Source: Verrucomicrobiales bacterium
GTDB taxonomy: Bacteria; Verrucomicrobiota; Verrucomicrobiia; Limisphaerales; J093
DNA length: 64,000 nt
Assembly (NCBI GenBank): GCA_024233215.1
Contig: JACKPW010000008.1
Coordinates: 186,001-250,000, forward strand
Reading direction: 5' to 3'
Shown: positions 8,363 through 18,215 of the stretch, piece by piece
Layout: each line of letters starts with the position of its first letter
Numbering within the stretch: the stretch's first letter is position 1
Program-made: the position numbers and the translations under genes
Notes under the pieces: generated by a model
What the model was told of the DNA's origin: nothing
Seen by the model: only the letters and a program-made list of their open reading frames with translations
Databases searched by the model: none

Positions 8363-11329
8363 ATGACTCTGACGATTGGTCCGCTTCCCGCCTGCTTGGG
8401 CGCGTTGATCCTTGCGGTGACACCGCCGGCCGCCACCCCCAGCCAACTGCCTCCGACGGAGCTTCGCGGGCTCCGCCAGACGGAGTCGTTTTACCCGCAG
8501 GCGGAGTGGAATCCCACGGTTCCCGCCGCCGAGAGCGTGCTGGGTTTCCCCCTGGCGGAGCGGGCCGCCACACCGGAACAAGTGGTCGAGTGTCTGAAGC
8601 TCTGGGCCGCCGCCGCCCCGGATCGCTGCCGGCTGGTGGAATATGCCCGCAGCCATGAAGACCGGCCGCTTCACTACATGCTGGTCACCTCCCCCGCCAA
8701 CCTCGCCCGGCTCGACGAAATCCAGGCGGGAACGAGGCGTTTGGCCGACCCTTGGGGGCTCGGCGACACCGAGGCCGAGCGCCTGATTGCGGATCTCCCC
8801 GCCGTGGCCTGGCTCGGTCACACGATTCACGGGGACGAGACGGAGGGTTCCGACGCCGCACTCGCCACGCTCCATTATCTGATTGGGTCGGACGACCCGG
8901 AGGCCCGCCGGCTCCGCGAACAACTCGTGGTCATCGTCGATCCGTTGATGAATCCGGACGGGCGGGGGCGCTTCCTGAAGATGGTGGCGGAACACCGGGG
9001 CACTTCGCCGAACGTGGATGACCAGTCGCTCCTGCACACCGGTTACTGGCCACGGGGCCGCGGCAACCACTACTTGTTCGACCTCAACCGGGACGCCATC
9101 CTGGGCGTGCATCCCGAAACGCGCGGCCGCATCCGAGCGATTGCCGAATGGAATCCGGTCCTGCTGGTGGACGCCCACGGGATGGGGGCGCAGGACACTC
9201 ATCTGTTCTCGCCACCCCGGGAGCCGGTCAACCCGAACCACCCCGCCTCGAAACCCCGCTGGGCACGACTCTTTGCCGCCGACCAGGCCCGGGCCTTCGA
9301 CCGGCATCACTTGGTGTACTACACCGGCGAGTGGAACGAGGAATGGTATCCGGGTTACACCGACGGCTACGCCTCGCTCCGTGGTGCCGTTGGAATCCTG
9401 TATGAACAGGCACGCATCGCGGAGGACGGCGTGCGGCGGCCCGAAGGTCGCATCCTGAGCTACCGGGAGTCCGTACAGCATCATGTCATCGGCGAACTCG
9501 CCAACCTCACCACCGCCGCCAACCACCGGGCAGATCTGCTGCGCAACTTCCTTTCGATCCGCCGGGAGGCCGTGGCGGAGGAGGGGCCCTACGCCAACCG
9601 GACCTTTGCCATTCTGCCCGACCCCAACCGTTCCCGCCGCGAGGCGTTCCTCGGGTTGATGCGCCTGCAGGGCTTCCAAATGTTCGAGGTCGCCGAACCA
9701 CTCACCGTCGCCGTGGCGGTCGATCAACTCGGGCACGACCAGACCGACATCACCGTGCCGGCGGGCACCGTGCTCCTGCCGAACCGGCAGCCACTCGCCC
9801 ACCTGCTCGCCGCCATGCTGGAGTTCGATCCCCGCTTCACCACCAACGTGCTGGCCGACGAACGCCGCGAGTTGCTGCTGAAGGGCGGTTCGAAGATCTA
9901 CGACACCACCGCGTGGAACCTCACCCTGTTCCATGGCCTTGCCTCGCTGATGCTCAAGAGCCCCCTGCCCCCGGGAGTCCGCCCCCTGGTCAGTCTGGAA
10001 GAGACCGCTTCGGCGATTGGCGGAGCAACGCAAGCCCCGGTTGCCTGGGTGATCGACGGCGCCGATGACGCATCGGTGACCGTCGCCGCCCGCTTGATGG
10101 AGCGGGGGGTGGAAATCCGGGTGGCAGACAAGGCATTCGTGTTTGATGACCGGCCGTTCGCACGGGGTTCGGTCGTTGTGACCGCCCTGGACAACCGGGA
10201 GTTCGAGGGTGAACTGCAGCAGACGGTGGCACTGTCGGCCTCCGAAGCGAACGTCACGGCCGTCGGCGTGGCGGGCGGGCTGGGGGAGGGAGACCTGCCC
10301 GATCTCGGCGGGGAACACTTCCAGCGGATGGAACCTCCCCGCATCGCACTCCTGGGACGCGAGGAAAGCAGCCCCTACGACTACGGCTCGACCTGGCATC
10401 TGCTGGACCATCAACTGGGGGTCCGCCACTCCCAACTCGCCGGTCTCGGACGGGGGGATCTCGGTCGATACAACGTGATCATCCTGCCGGGCGGCCGGCC
10501 CGATCTGCCGGCTTCACTGAAGGAATGGATACGCGCCGGGGGAACCCTCATCGCCACCAGCAGCGCTGCCGGCGCGCTGGCGGACGGGGATGCCGGATGG
10601 GGCCAGGCCCGGGTGCTCGGTGACGTCCTGGGCCAGCTCGATGACTACGAACTGGCGGTGTTCCGGGAATGGCTGGCCCGGCAGTCCCCCCTGCCGACCA
10701 CCGCAGCCATCTGGGCCCACGCGCCGGACAGCGAGCTGAAATACCCGTGGCAAACGCTGGGGGGCGGACGCCCCGACGAGAAGGAATTGAAGCGCCGTGA
10801 CGCCTGGCAATCCCTCTTCATGCCCCAGGGCGCCTTTGTGGCAGCCCGGTGCAACACCAACCACTGGCTCACGTTCGGTTGTGGCGAGTGGCTCCCGGTG
10901 CTCGTGGGTGACGCCCCCATGCTCATGGCGAAAGGCGGAGTGGAAGCACCCATCCGCTACGGGGTCTTCGAGAACAACGGTTGCGCCCGGGCCGCCGACC
11001 CGGCGGAGGAGAAGGACTCCCCCGCACCTGAGGCCGGGGATAAGGACGACGAGGTCTCGAAGTCCGGCCCCAAATCCCGCGTCGGTTGGGCCGCGTTGCC
11101 TCCGGACACCACCCTGCGCCTGCGACTCAGTGGATTGCTCTGGCCCGAAGCCGCGCACCGGATCGCGAACGCCGCCTGGTGCACCCGCGAGCGTTACGGG
11201 CGAGGCCAGATCATCCTGTTCGCCACCTCACCCACTTTTCGGGGCACCAGTCAGGCCACCGCCCGCATCTATCTCAACGCCATCGTCTACGGCCCAGGTT
11301 GGGGCGCAGCCCAGCCCGTCCGACCCTGA
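8363..11329 (+). CDS. secreted M14-family zinc carboxypeptidase, large
   Basis: This 988-residue protein starts at the ATG at 8363, which gives a hydrophobic N-terminus (about residues 5-24) consistent with export. The M14 catalytic domain covers about residues 65-380. The zinc motif HxxE is H156-G-D-E159 (GHTIHGDETEGSDAA). NPDGR at 197-201 and DLNRD at 240-244 match the substrate-binding Asn/Arg motifs, and the third zinc ligand is likely H272 in LLVDAHGMG. Beyond about residue 600 comes a domain with YNVIILPGGRPDL, resembling the class I glutamine-amidotransferase/DJ-1 fold seen in other large M14 proteins. It probably digests peptides outside the cytoplasm. A start at 8324 is possible but spoils the signal peptide. 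Confidence 0.85.
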   Translation: MTLTIGPLPACLGALILAVTPPAATPSQLPPTELRGLRQTESFYPQAEWNPTVPAAESVLGFPLAERAATPEQVVECLKLWAAAAPDRCRLVEYARSHEDRPLHYMLVTSPANLARLDEIQAGTRRLADPWGLGDTEAERLIADLPAVAWLGHTIHGDETEGSDAALATLHYLIGSDDPEARRLREQLVVIVDPLMNPDGRGRFLKMVAEHRGTSPNVDDQSLLHTGYWPRGRGNHYLFDLNRDAILGVHPETRGRIRAIAEWNPVLLVDAHGMGAQDTHLFSPPREPVNPNHPASKPRWARLFAADQARAFDRHHLVYYTGEWNEEWYPGYTDGYASLRGAVGILYEQARIAEDGVRRPEGRILSYRESVQHHVIGELANLTTAANHRADLLRNFLSIRREAVAEEGPYANRTFAILPDPNRSRREAFLGLMRLQGFQMFEVAEPLTVAVAVDQLGHDQTDITVPAGTVLLPNRQPLAHLLAAMLEFDPRFTTNVLADERRELLLKGGSKIYDTTAWNLTLFHGLASLMLKSPLPPGVRPLVSLEETASAIGGATQAPVAWVIDGADDASVTVAARLMERGVEIRVADKAFVFDDRPFARGSVVVTALDNREFEGELQQTVALSASEANVTAVGVAGGLGEGDLPDLGGEHFQRMEPPRIALLGREESSPYDYGSTWHLLDHQLGVRHSQLAGLGRGDLGRYNVIILPGGRPDLPASLKEWIRAGGTLIATSSAAGALADGDAGWGQARVLGDVLGQLDDYELAVFREWLARQSPLPTTAAIWAHAPDSELKYPWQTLGGGRPDEKELKRRDAWQSLFMPQGAFVAARCNTNHWLTFGCGEWLPVLVGDAPMLMAKGGVEAPIRYGVFENNGCARAADPAEEKDSPAPEAGDKDDEVSKSGPKSRVGWAALPPDTTLRLRLSGLLWPEAAHRIANAAWCTRERYGRGQIILFATSPTFRGTSQATARIYLNAIVYGPGWGAAQPVRP

Positions 11330-11431
11330 CGGAAGCCTCATAGCCTGTCTGAACAGGCGTCTGAACGACGCCGCACAACGTCCGGCTTGATCGGCAGTGG
11401 CGTTTCGTCATCCTGTGGCGATCAGAGCCCC

Positions 11432-13921
11432 ATGAATTCAATGTCTCTCAAAGCCTCCCTGGCGGTCGGTGGCGCATTGACGCTGGCGATCACCGCCCTC
11501 CCGCAAACTGCCCCCCACATCACTCCGAACGAACTGGACCGCCGGGATGCCTGGGTGCAGGCGAGGTTCGAGGAGCGCTCCCCTGCCCTGCCTCCGTCCG
11601 GCCTGATCGTGCTCGCCAACAACGACCCGGTCATCAAGAACAATCGCGGCGGCAAACCCCTCAACATCGCCGGCACCCTTCACTCCCGCGGCCTCTACTG
11701 CCACGCCGTCAGCAAGGTCATCGTGCGCCTGCCATCGCCCTGCCGGACCTTCACCGCCATCGCCGGCGTGGACAGCAATGAGCAGACCAGCGGCGGTCGG
11801 GGCAGCGTGGTGTTCACCGTCGGCGTGGATGGGAAGGAGGCGTTCAAGTCGCCGGTGATGCGTGAGGGAATGGCGGGTATCCCCATTCAGGTGGATCTGA
11901 AGGACACCACCGCGTTCAGCCTCGAAATCAGCGATGCCGGCGATGGGATTTCCTGCGATCAGAGCGACTGGGCCGAGGCCAAGGTGGTGCTGGCGGACGG
12001 ACGGGAGATTTGGCTGGCCGATCTGCCGTTTGTCGGCGAAGCACCCGAAATCGGCCTGCCGTTCTCGTTCCAGTATGACGGTCGGACATCCTCCGATTTC
12101 TTGCCCACCTGGGCGCGAAGGAACACAACAACCCCGTTGGATGCCGCTCGCACGCAACGCGCGATCACTTGGGTCGACGCCCAAACCGGCCTGGAAGTGC
12201 GTTGCGTGACCGTCGCCTACGCAGACTTCCCGACCGTCGAGTGGACGCTGCACTTCAGGAACAACGGCACCCAGGAAACACCGATTCTCTCGGACATCCT
12301 CCCGCTCGACGCGGGATTCGGCCGCGGCGGTCAGGGGGATTGCCTGCTTCATCATTGGTCGGGCAGCACGGCCACGATGGATGACTACCGACCGCATGCA
12401 ACCCCGTTGGCTCCCGGCCCGGACTTCCGCCTTGCCTCGGTCGGCGGGCGGGGCAGCGACGGGTGCTGGCCCTACTTCAACCTCGATCAGGGCGAGGAGG
12501 GCACCATCATCGCCGTGGGCTGGCCGGGGCAATGGGCCGCGACCTTTGCCCGTGACAGCGGAAGCGGCCTGCGCATCCGGGCCGGACAGGAGCAAACCCA
12601 TTTCAAACTGCGGCCCGGCGAAGAGGTCCGCAGCCCGCTCATGGTCGTGCAGTTCTGGGAAGGCGACTGGATCAAGGCGCAGAACGTGTGGCGACGCTGG
12701 ATGCTGGCACACAACGTCCCGCGGTTGAACGGCGAACTTCCGCCGCCGTTGATGCCGGGGGGCAGTTCCAACCAGATGAACGAGATGATGAACGCCAACG
12801 AGGCGAACCAGATCGAGTTCATCGACGGCTACCTCGACCAAGGGATTCCGATCACCTTCTGGTGGATGGACGCGGGTTGGTATCCCTTCAAGGACGGTTG
12901 GTGGAACACCGGCACCTGGGAACCGGACCCGAAGCGCTTTCCCAACGGTCTGCGCGCCATCACGGACCACGCCCATGCCCGCGGCGTGAAGGCGCTCGTC
13001 TGGTTTGAACCTGAACGCGTCCAACCGGGAACGTGGTTGTATCAAAACCACCCGGAGTGGCTCCTCGGCAAGGACGGCGACCAGAAACTCCTCGACCTCG
13101 GCAACGACGACGCGCGCACCTGGGTCATCGAGCACACCGACCAGGTGATGCGCGAACAGGGCATCGACATCTACCGCCAGGATTTCAACATGCCACCCCT
13201 CGGCTACTGGCGGGCAAACGACACTTCCGACCGCCAGGGCATCACCGAGATCAAACACGTCACCGGTTACCTGGCGTTCTGGGATGAACTGCGTCGACGC
13301 CACCCCGGCCTGCTCATCGACACCTGCGCGTCGGGGGGACGCCGGAACGATCTCGAGACGCTGCGGCGCTCCGTGCCCCTCCACAAGAGCGACATGGAGT
13401 ATCCGAACCTGACGTCCAAACAGACCCAGTTCTACGGCCTCGCCTTCTGGGAACCCTACTTCGGCGCCCCGGTTTACCCGGCCGATCGCGTGGACGTCTA
13501 TGGCTTCCGTTCCGGCATCTCGATGTTGACCGGCCTCGGCTACGACTCGCGGCGAAAGGACCTCGATTACGCGCTGCTGCGCAAGTTGGTCGCGCAAAGG
13601 GACAAGGTTGTGCCAAACTACTACGGCGACTACTACCCGCTGACCGCGTGGAGCGCCGCGCAGGACGTCTGGATTGCGTGGCAGTTTGACCGTCCGGAAA
13701 GCGGCCAGGGCGTCGTGCAGGCCTTCCGCCGTCCGCAAAGCCCCTACGAAGGCGCCCGCTTCCGACTGCGTGGGCTCGATCTGAAGGGGCGTTACGAGCT
13801 GAGGAACTTCGACGAACCGGGGACCACCGAGGCGACCGGAGCGGAGTTGATGGAGCAGGGTTTACTCGCGGAATCTCCCGAGCAATCGGGCGCGGTGATC
13901 ATTACTTACAGGTTGCGGTGA
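11432..13921 (+). CDS. secreted NPCBM + GH36 alpha-galactosidase
   Basis: This 829-residue exported protein has a signal peptide at about residues 1-27. A second in-frame ATG three codons later is equally plausible. An NPCBM carbohydrate-binding domain follows (about 65-195; GTLHSRGLYCHAVSKV, AGVDSNEQTSGGRGSVVF). The clan GH-D barrel then occupies about 390-720. Motifs include WWMDAGWYP, LVWFEPERVQPGTWL and DTCASGGRRNDLETL. The nucleophile is probably D584 (IYRQDFN) and the acid/base D640 in CASGGRRND, by comparison with GH36. It should release terminal alpha-galactosyl residues from oligosaccharides. It sits 100 bp after the M14 gene in a run of degradative genes. Confidence 0.88.
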   Translation: MNSMSLKASLAVGGALTLAITALPQTAPHITPNELDRRDAWVQARFEERSPALPPSGLIVLANNDPVIKNNRGGKPLNIAGTLHSRGLYCHAVSKVIVRLPSPCRTFTAIAGVDSNEQTSGGRGSVVFTVGVDGKEAFKSPVMREGMAGIPIQVDLKDTTAFSLEISDAGDGISCDQSDWAEAKVVLADGREIWLADLPFVGEAPEIGLPFSFQYDGRTSSDFLPTWARRNTTTPLDAARTQRAITWVDAQTGLEVRCVTVAYADFPTVEWTLHFRNNGTQETPILSDILPLDAGFGRGGQGDCLLHHWSGSTATMDDYRPHATPLAPGPDFRLASVGGRGSDGCWPYFNLDQGEEGTIIAVGWPGQWAATFARDSGSGLRIRAGQEQTHFKLRPGEEVRSPLMVVQFWEGDWIKAQNVWRRWMLAHNVPRLNGELPPPLMPGGSSNQMNEMMNANEANQIEFIDGYLDQGIPITFWWMDAGWYPFKDGWWNTGTWEPDPKRFPNGLRAITDHAHARGVKALVWFEPERVQPGTWLYQNHPEWLLGKDGDQKLLDLGNDDARTWVIEHTDQVMREQGIDIYRQDFNMPPLGYWRANDTSDRQGITEIKHVTGYLAFWDELRRRHPGLLIDTCASGGRRNDLETLRRSVPLHKSDMEYPNLTSKQTQFYGLAFWEPYFGAPVYPADRVDVYGFRSGISMLTGLGYDSRRKDLDYALLRKLVAQRDKVVPNYYGDYYPLTAWSAAQDVWIAWQFDRPESGQGVVQAFRRPQSPYEGARFRLRGLDLKGRYELRNFDEPGTTEATGAELMEQGLLAESPEQSGAVIITYRLR

Positions 13922-14027
13922 CAACGGAACTGAGACGCGGCGTCGAACGCAGAAGCAGGCGGCAGGCTTGGGCAAACCTCACCGGTTCTGGCCCGCCCCC
14001 CCCGAGGTTGCTCCTGACCCAGGAAAG

Positions 14028-14330
14028 TCAGGCCAAGTCCGGTTCGTCTCTCGACGTGTGCCAAACTCGAAGCACTTCAATCAGGCGGCGCTCCTCGAAC
14101 ACGCGATAGAAGACCCTGTAATGCTTCCTTGCGATGATCTCGTGAATGTTGGTCCTGGCTCTGCGCGGATAGGAGGGACCGAGGCACGGGAAATCCTTCA
14201 GGAGTTCGACACACCGGATGATCTCATTCCCCACGGCTTCGGCCGCAGCCGGGTTGTCTGCCGCGATGAACGAGACTGCTCCCTCCAAGTCCTCGATCGC
14301 CAATTCAGTCCATTCTATCGAGAAAGCCAT
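14028..14330 (-). CDS. RelE/ParE-family toxin
   Basis: This 100-residue protein of the RelE/ParE superfamily has the typical pattern: an N-terminal WTELAIEDLEGAVSFIA helix, a central CLGPSYPRRA loop, and a C-terminal YRVFYRV...IEVLRVWHTSRD strand pair. It overlaps the preceding antitoxin gene by 16 bp, as expected of a toxin-antitoxin operon. RelE members cleave mRNA on the ribosome and ParE members poison gyrase. The His/Arg-rich tail is compatible with either, so I do not choose. Confidence 0.85.
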   Translation of the reverse strand: MAFSIEWTELAIEDLEGAVSFIAADNPAAAEAVGNEIIRCVELLKDFPCLGPSYPRRARTNIHEIIARKHYRVFYRVFEERRLIEVLRVWHTSRDEPDLA

Positions 14331-14500
14331 GACTTGAGCATTTGCTTGACGTCCTCGTGGCTCCTCTTCCTGCCCTCGTCGGCCTCGCGGATTCCGTCCC
14401 GAAGTGCAGCGAGCAATGCGATTTCATCCGAGACGTCCTCGAGCGACACATCCTCGGGGAGGCGTTGGATGGTCGAGAGCGCCAAATCACGGTCTGTCAT
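14315..14500 (-). CDS. antitoxin of the RelE/ParE pair
   Basis: This 61-residue acidic protein starts at the ATG at 14498-14500 (MTDRDLALSTIQRLPEDVSL). It matches the short antitoxins with LPEDVSLEDVSDEI helices that precede ParE/RelE toxins. The tail KQMLKSWLSR runs 16 bp into the toxin gene. A longer form to 14581 would add a basic stretch unlike the family. Such antitoxins neutralise the toxin and usually repress their own promoter. Confidence 0.8.
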   Translation of the reverse strand: MTDRDLALSTIQRLPEDVSLEDVSDEIALLAALRDGIREADEGRKRSHEDVKQMLKSWLSR

Positions 14501-14602
14501 TTGAGGGGAGCTTACTTGCTCTCCTCCCGTTCGCAAGCGGCGTTCTCGTATCCGGCGCCAGGTGAATTGTGCGTAACGCAAGCCCTCAGCAAGCAGGTCC
14601 AG

Positions 14603-17161
14603 TCACCGCGTGATCGGGGGCAGTGCGATGTGCGTGGTGGTGTCGGTCCTTAGGACCACATTCGTCAGCGAGCGGTGGTCTTCGGCGCTCTCGATCGTCC
14701 AGCGTCCCGGCCACAGATGATGGAAGAACAGGCGTGGCGCGGTGCTTCTCCAATCCGGCTCAAGACGCCGGCCGCCTTCATCACGCGCGACCACGGGCTT
14801 CGTCGCATCTGCCAGTTCGACTTCCAGACTTCCGCCATGCTGCAGGCGCCCGCTGCTGCAGCGCGCCAGCTTGTTCGATACGCTGACCATGCCGAGGTCG
14901 CACCACCCACTCTCATGGTCGTGCGCGAAGACCGCGTAGCTACCCGCTTCCAGGAAGCGGAGGCAGAAATGGCCGCGCGAGTCGCTCCAGGTTTCGCGGA
15001 CGAGACGAGGAGTCGCTGTGTTGGCGGCAAGGATGTGAACGAACCGCACGTCTTCCTCAGGGCCTTCAACCGTTCCGCCGATGGACCCAGCGCCGAGCTG
15101 AAGTTGCAGGTTCTGGGGCCCGGTTTGCATTTCGACGTTTGTTTCGAGCAGCGTTGCCTGCAAGCCAGTTGAGCCGTGCCAGTCCAGGACTTGCAGGTGA
15201 TACGCGCCGGGCTTGACGTCGTGCAGCACGAGGGTGTGTTCGGCATCCATTTCCTCCCAGTCGCCGGGGTCCCACGAAATGGGCTCCGTTCCAAGCGGGT
15301 GTAGCATGCACCAGAACATGGGCGACCGCGTCGTCACGTTGTCCACCGGCGGATTGACTTCCCTGCCGCTGCCCGAATCGAATTCGCCGGGCGAACCATC
15401 GCCGATCCTGAAGCGGATTCTCAAATCCTGGCGTTGCTCCGGTTCAAAGAACGTCACTTCCGTGGCCCTTCCATCGACAACGCGGGCGTGGCGAACGATC
15501 GCGTCCAGAATGTCCGCGCTGGCCCAGTAAGGCAAGTGTACCTGGACCTCACCGACGGGGACGTTTCCCACCTGAAAACGCCCCTCGGCATCGGCGGTGA
15601 AGGTCAGCTCCCGGTCGTCATCATCGTTCAACCCGGCTCCGACGTGGTAGATTTCGCCTCGCGCATAGGCCGGCGGCACATGGCTCTCCTCCGATGGGTA
15701 AATGCGGCCGGCGATTGTGCCGGTGCCCTGCAGTCGGATGTTCCCGAGATCGAGTGGGGTGTTGCCAACCGTGACGTCCATGCCAAGGGGTGAGATACCT
15801 GCGCCGCGAATCGCCAGTCGGTAGCGGCCCGGCCTCAGATGTTCAAAGTGCATGACGCCCCGGGCATCGGCCTGTGCCTCGGATGTGGCGAGAAGCTGCT
15901 GCATCGACGGATCGTCCGGGTTGACCATCGATGGCGGGGTCGTCCGCAGCAGCCGCAGTTTCGCGTGCAGGCCAGCCGATGGCGGTCCTTCGCGTATCGC
16001 TCTCAGCCGCACTTCGGTGCCAGGTTCCAGAGGACAGAGCACTTCACGCTGCAGATCGGTGAGCCCGACATGGCCGAACCACGGCGCGAAACCGGGGGCC
16101 GCAACGCCGATCCAGTTGGTTTCACTTTGTTCCTCGATGGAAAGCCGAAACACACCCTCCGGACCTCCATTGGTCCGGCTGCAGGAATACTCTCCAGGTT
16201 CAGCCTCCGGGCCGGCCCAGACGGTGAAGTTGGTCACGCGCCTTCCTTCGGGGTCAATGACCCGTCCTTTGAGTTCAGGCCGAGTCTCGAGCACGATTTC
16301 AATCCGACCGTTCTTTGCCGGATTATTGAACAGCCATCTCTCCACGAAACCGGATTTCCTGACAATGAGCATCGACGGCCCCTGTGAGGGGAGTCCCTCG
16401 AAGTGGAACCGCCCGTTGCTGTCGGTTGTGGCTTCCTTGCCTTCGCCGGTCTCAACAGTGGCGCCGGCCAGGCTGTTTCCGGTGGAGTCCGTGACCACGC
16501 CTTCCAAGGTCGTTCCGCGTCCCAGCTTGATTCGGACTTCGAGGCTGCCGTCCGTGTTCACCTTGGCCTGGTCAAGATTGAACCCATGCTCTTCCTCCTG
16601 AAAGCGCGGATGCAGCACGCCAACGCCCAGGCTCGCCTCCACACCGCCCAGCTCGAATCGTCCTTCTGCATCAGTGATTGCAGACCGGCTGCGATCCGGC
16701 GCAAAGAGGGGGGGGCGGAAAATGATGGGGCTGACCTCGGCTCCGGCTATCGGGATTCCAGTAGCTGCCTCGACCACCGTTCCTCGCACCCGTACCCCGC
16801 GGTTGGCCTGAAGCACGAATTCCCGGTTGGTCTTGTTGACGACAAAGGAGCCGCGATTCTGACCATGGCCGGCAACCAAGTCCGGGGCGCTTATGCGGCA
16901 GTTCAACTCACACCGCTCGGGCGCCAGGACGACGAACTGTCCATTCGAGGCGGTCCCCTCGTGCGCTGTGGATGATGCGCCAGGGGCGGCAAACCACCAG
17001 GTGTAGGAGAAGTTCGTGATCACCCCTCCGCCGAGTTCGTCCACCACCCTGACCGTCACCGGGGCCAAAGCGTCGGCCGCAAACACCGCGCCAACCAGGA
17101 CGCAGCCGAGGACTGCCATCGTGAACTCTGAGCGAATGGGAATCTTCACAGGGGTCGACAT
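14603..17161 (-). CDS. secreted carboxypeptidase-regulatory-repeat protein
   Basis: This 852-residue protein has an N-terminal signal peptide (about residues 14-30, TMAVLGCVLVGAVFAADA). Multiple beta-sandwich repeats of the CarboxypepD_reg type follow: RVRGTVVEAATGIPIAGAEV, then TLEGVVTDSTGNSLAGATV with TDSNGRFHFEGLP, then LKGRVIDPEGRRVTNFTVWA, then IAGRIYPSEE. Each has the typical G-x-V/I...G-x-P/S-x-A...T-D-x-x-G-x-F pattern. No catalytic motif is visible, so it is probably a structural or adhesive surface protein. The ATG at 17159-17161 is chosen because it leads directly into the signal peptide; an internal ATG at 17119 is an alternative. The gene lies between two toxin-antitoxin modules. 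Confidence 0.75.
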   Translation of the reverse strand: MSTPVKIPIRSEFTMAVLGCVLVGAVFAADALAPVTVRVVDELGGGVITNFSYTWWFAAPGASSTAHEGTASNGQFVVLAPERCELNCRISAPDLVAGHGQNRGSFVVNKTNREFVLQANRGVRVRGTVVEAATGIPIAGAEVSPIIFRPPLFAPDRSRSAITDAEGRFELGGVEASLGVGVLHPRFQEEEHGFNLDQAKVNTDGSLEVRIKLGRGTTLEGVVTDSTGNSLAGATVETGEGKEATTDSNGRFHFEGLPSQGPSMLIVRKSGFVERWLFNNPAKNGRIEIVLETRPELKGRVIDPEGRRVTNFTVWAGPEAEPGEYSCSRTNGGPEGVFRLSIEEQSETNWIGVAAPGFAPWFGHVGLTDLQREVLCPLEPGTEVRLRAIREGPPSAGLHAKLRLLRTTPPSMVNPDDPSMQQLLATSEAQADARGVMHFEHLRPGRYRLAIRGAGISPLGMDVTVGNTPLDLGNIRLQGTGTIAGRIYPSEESHVPPAYARGEIYHVGAGLNDDDDRELTFTADAEGRFQVGNVPVGEVQVHLPYWASADILDAIVRHARVVDGRATEVTFFEPEQRQDLRIRFRIGDGSPGEFDSGSGREVNPPVDNVTTRSPMFWCMLHPLGTEPISWDPGDWEEMDAEHTLVLHDVKPGAYHLQVLDWHGSTGLQATLLETNVEMQTGPQNLQLQLGAGSIGGTVEGPEEDVRFVHILAANTATPRLVRETWSDSRGHFCLRFLEAGSYAVFAHDHESGWCDLGMVSVSNKLARCSSGRLQHGGSLEVELADATKPVVARDEGGRRLEPDWRSTAPRLFFHHLWPGRWTIESAEDHRSLTNVVLRTDTTTHIALPPITR

Positions 17162-17375
17162 ACTGCGCCGCCAGCTTGCAGTCCACTGATGTTCATCGGG
17201 CCTCGGGAGTCCTTCTGGGGACAAGGATCTGGCCGGCTCCCGTTCCTCCACAGCCCAACGATCCGGAAAGACAGCGCCACCCGGGCGGGCAGATCGTGAA
17301 GACCTTCGCGGTGCCGCTGACGACATTCAGAGACAGTGTTGCCCACGCCATGGGGAGGGGTGGGTCGGAGGCATT

Positions 17376-17747
17376 CTACAACTTCGGGAAGAAGCGCACG
17401 TTCGGAAGACCCTCGAAATCAGCATCCTGCGTCCAAAGCGTGGCCTCCCATTGCAGCGCGGTGGCATAGATGATGCTGTCCGCGAGCGGCAAACGATGCC
17501 GGGCGGCCTCGAGTACCAAGGACACGGTGACATCGACAACCGTGCCGGACTGCATCTGCCCGACCACCTGAAGCGCTTCGTTCTCGCCCCGTTCCCGCAG
17601 TACCTTCTTGAACACTTCGTAGATCGTCACAACCGGTATGATCAGGTTCTCCGTGTCCTCAAGGGCTGCCTCGAAATGCGCCGCCTGGTCGGAATCCGCG
17701 AGGTACTCCAGCCACGCGGACGAATCCACTACGTTGTGATGCGTCAC
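17376..17747 (-). CDS. PIN-domain toxin (VapC-like)
   Basis: This 123-residue PIN-domain ribonuclease keeps the acidic active-site residues. They are D8 (NVVDSSAWLEYL), E44 (TIYEVFKKVL), D90 (RLPLADSIIYATA) and D108 (TLWTQDADF). VapC toxins cut tRNA or rRNA. Its start overlaps the stop of the AbrB-fold antitoxin gene by 4 bp. The tail NVRFFPKL is typical. The module appears intact. Confidence 0.9.
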   Translation of the reverse strand: MTHHNVVDSSAWLEYLADSDQAAHFEAALEDTENLIIPVVTIYEVFKKVLRERGENEALQVVGQMQSGTVVDVTVSLVLEAARHRLPLADSIIYATALQWEATLWTQDADFEGLPNVRFFPKL

Positions 17748-17950
17748 AGTCGGTCCGCCTCTCTGACAATGGTGGTGTCGATTCCCTTGAGAAACCCTCG
17801 CAAGGACCGCAACGGTCGCACCCGAATCAACTCAACCCGGTCCTGGTATCGAAGCACCCGCAGTTTTTCCCCAGGTCGCAATGCCAATTCCTCTCGGACC
17901 GCCAGAGGGATGACGACTTGGTACTTCGGGGAGACTGTCACTGTGTCCAT
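17744..17950 (-). CDS. AbrB/SpoVT-fold antitoxin (VapB-like)
   Basis: This 68-residue swapped-hairpin DNA-binding protein contains VTVSPKYQVVIPLAVREEL, the AbrB/MazE signature, followed by RPGEKLRVLRYQDRVELIRV. The C-terminal 20 residues probably form the toxin-binding tail. It is the first gene of the two-gene operon with the PIN toxin and is expected to autoregulate. Confidence 0.9.
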   Translation of the reverse strand: MDTVTVSPKYQVVIPLAVREELALRPGEKLRVLRYQDRVELIRVRPLRSLRGFLKGIDTTIVREADRL

Positions 17951-18215
17951 ATCGATGCGGGGATGGTATGACGAGCCCCTGATCGACGCAAGTGGAACGT
18001 CCCAGTATTCCGATCTTCAGCCCGAAGGTCAGTCCGCCGACCAGGGCCAGTAGCCGTGAGGAGTCTCTGGGGATCGCGAATGAGGATGCAGGGAGGTTCT
18101 TCCGCGCCGTCTCTCGTCAGGTCGCCGGTTCATCCGAAAGGAGTTCCTCTTCCGCAGCCAGCCATGTCCACCTTTTTGACTTCTGGCGCGGCACGGCGCC
18201 ATCTACGGTGCGGTC

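Noticed and set aside
8327..10435. 702-codon minus-strand open frame opposite the M14 peptidase
   Set aside because: No similarity and no hydrophobic core; the plus strand carries the zinc motifs.
13995..14040. Inverted repeat CCTGAC / GTCAGG after the GH36 gene as a terminator
   Set aside because: Only a 6-bp stem, with no T-run on either strand.
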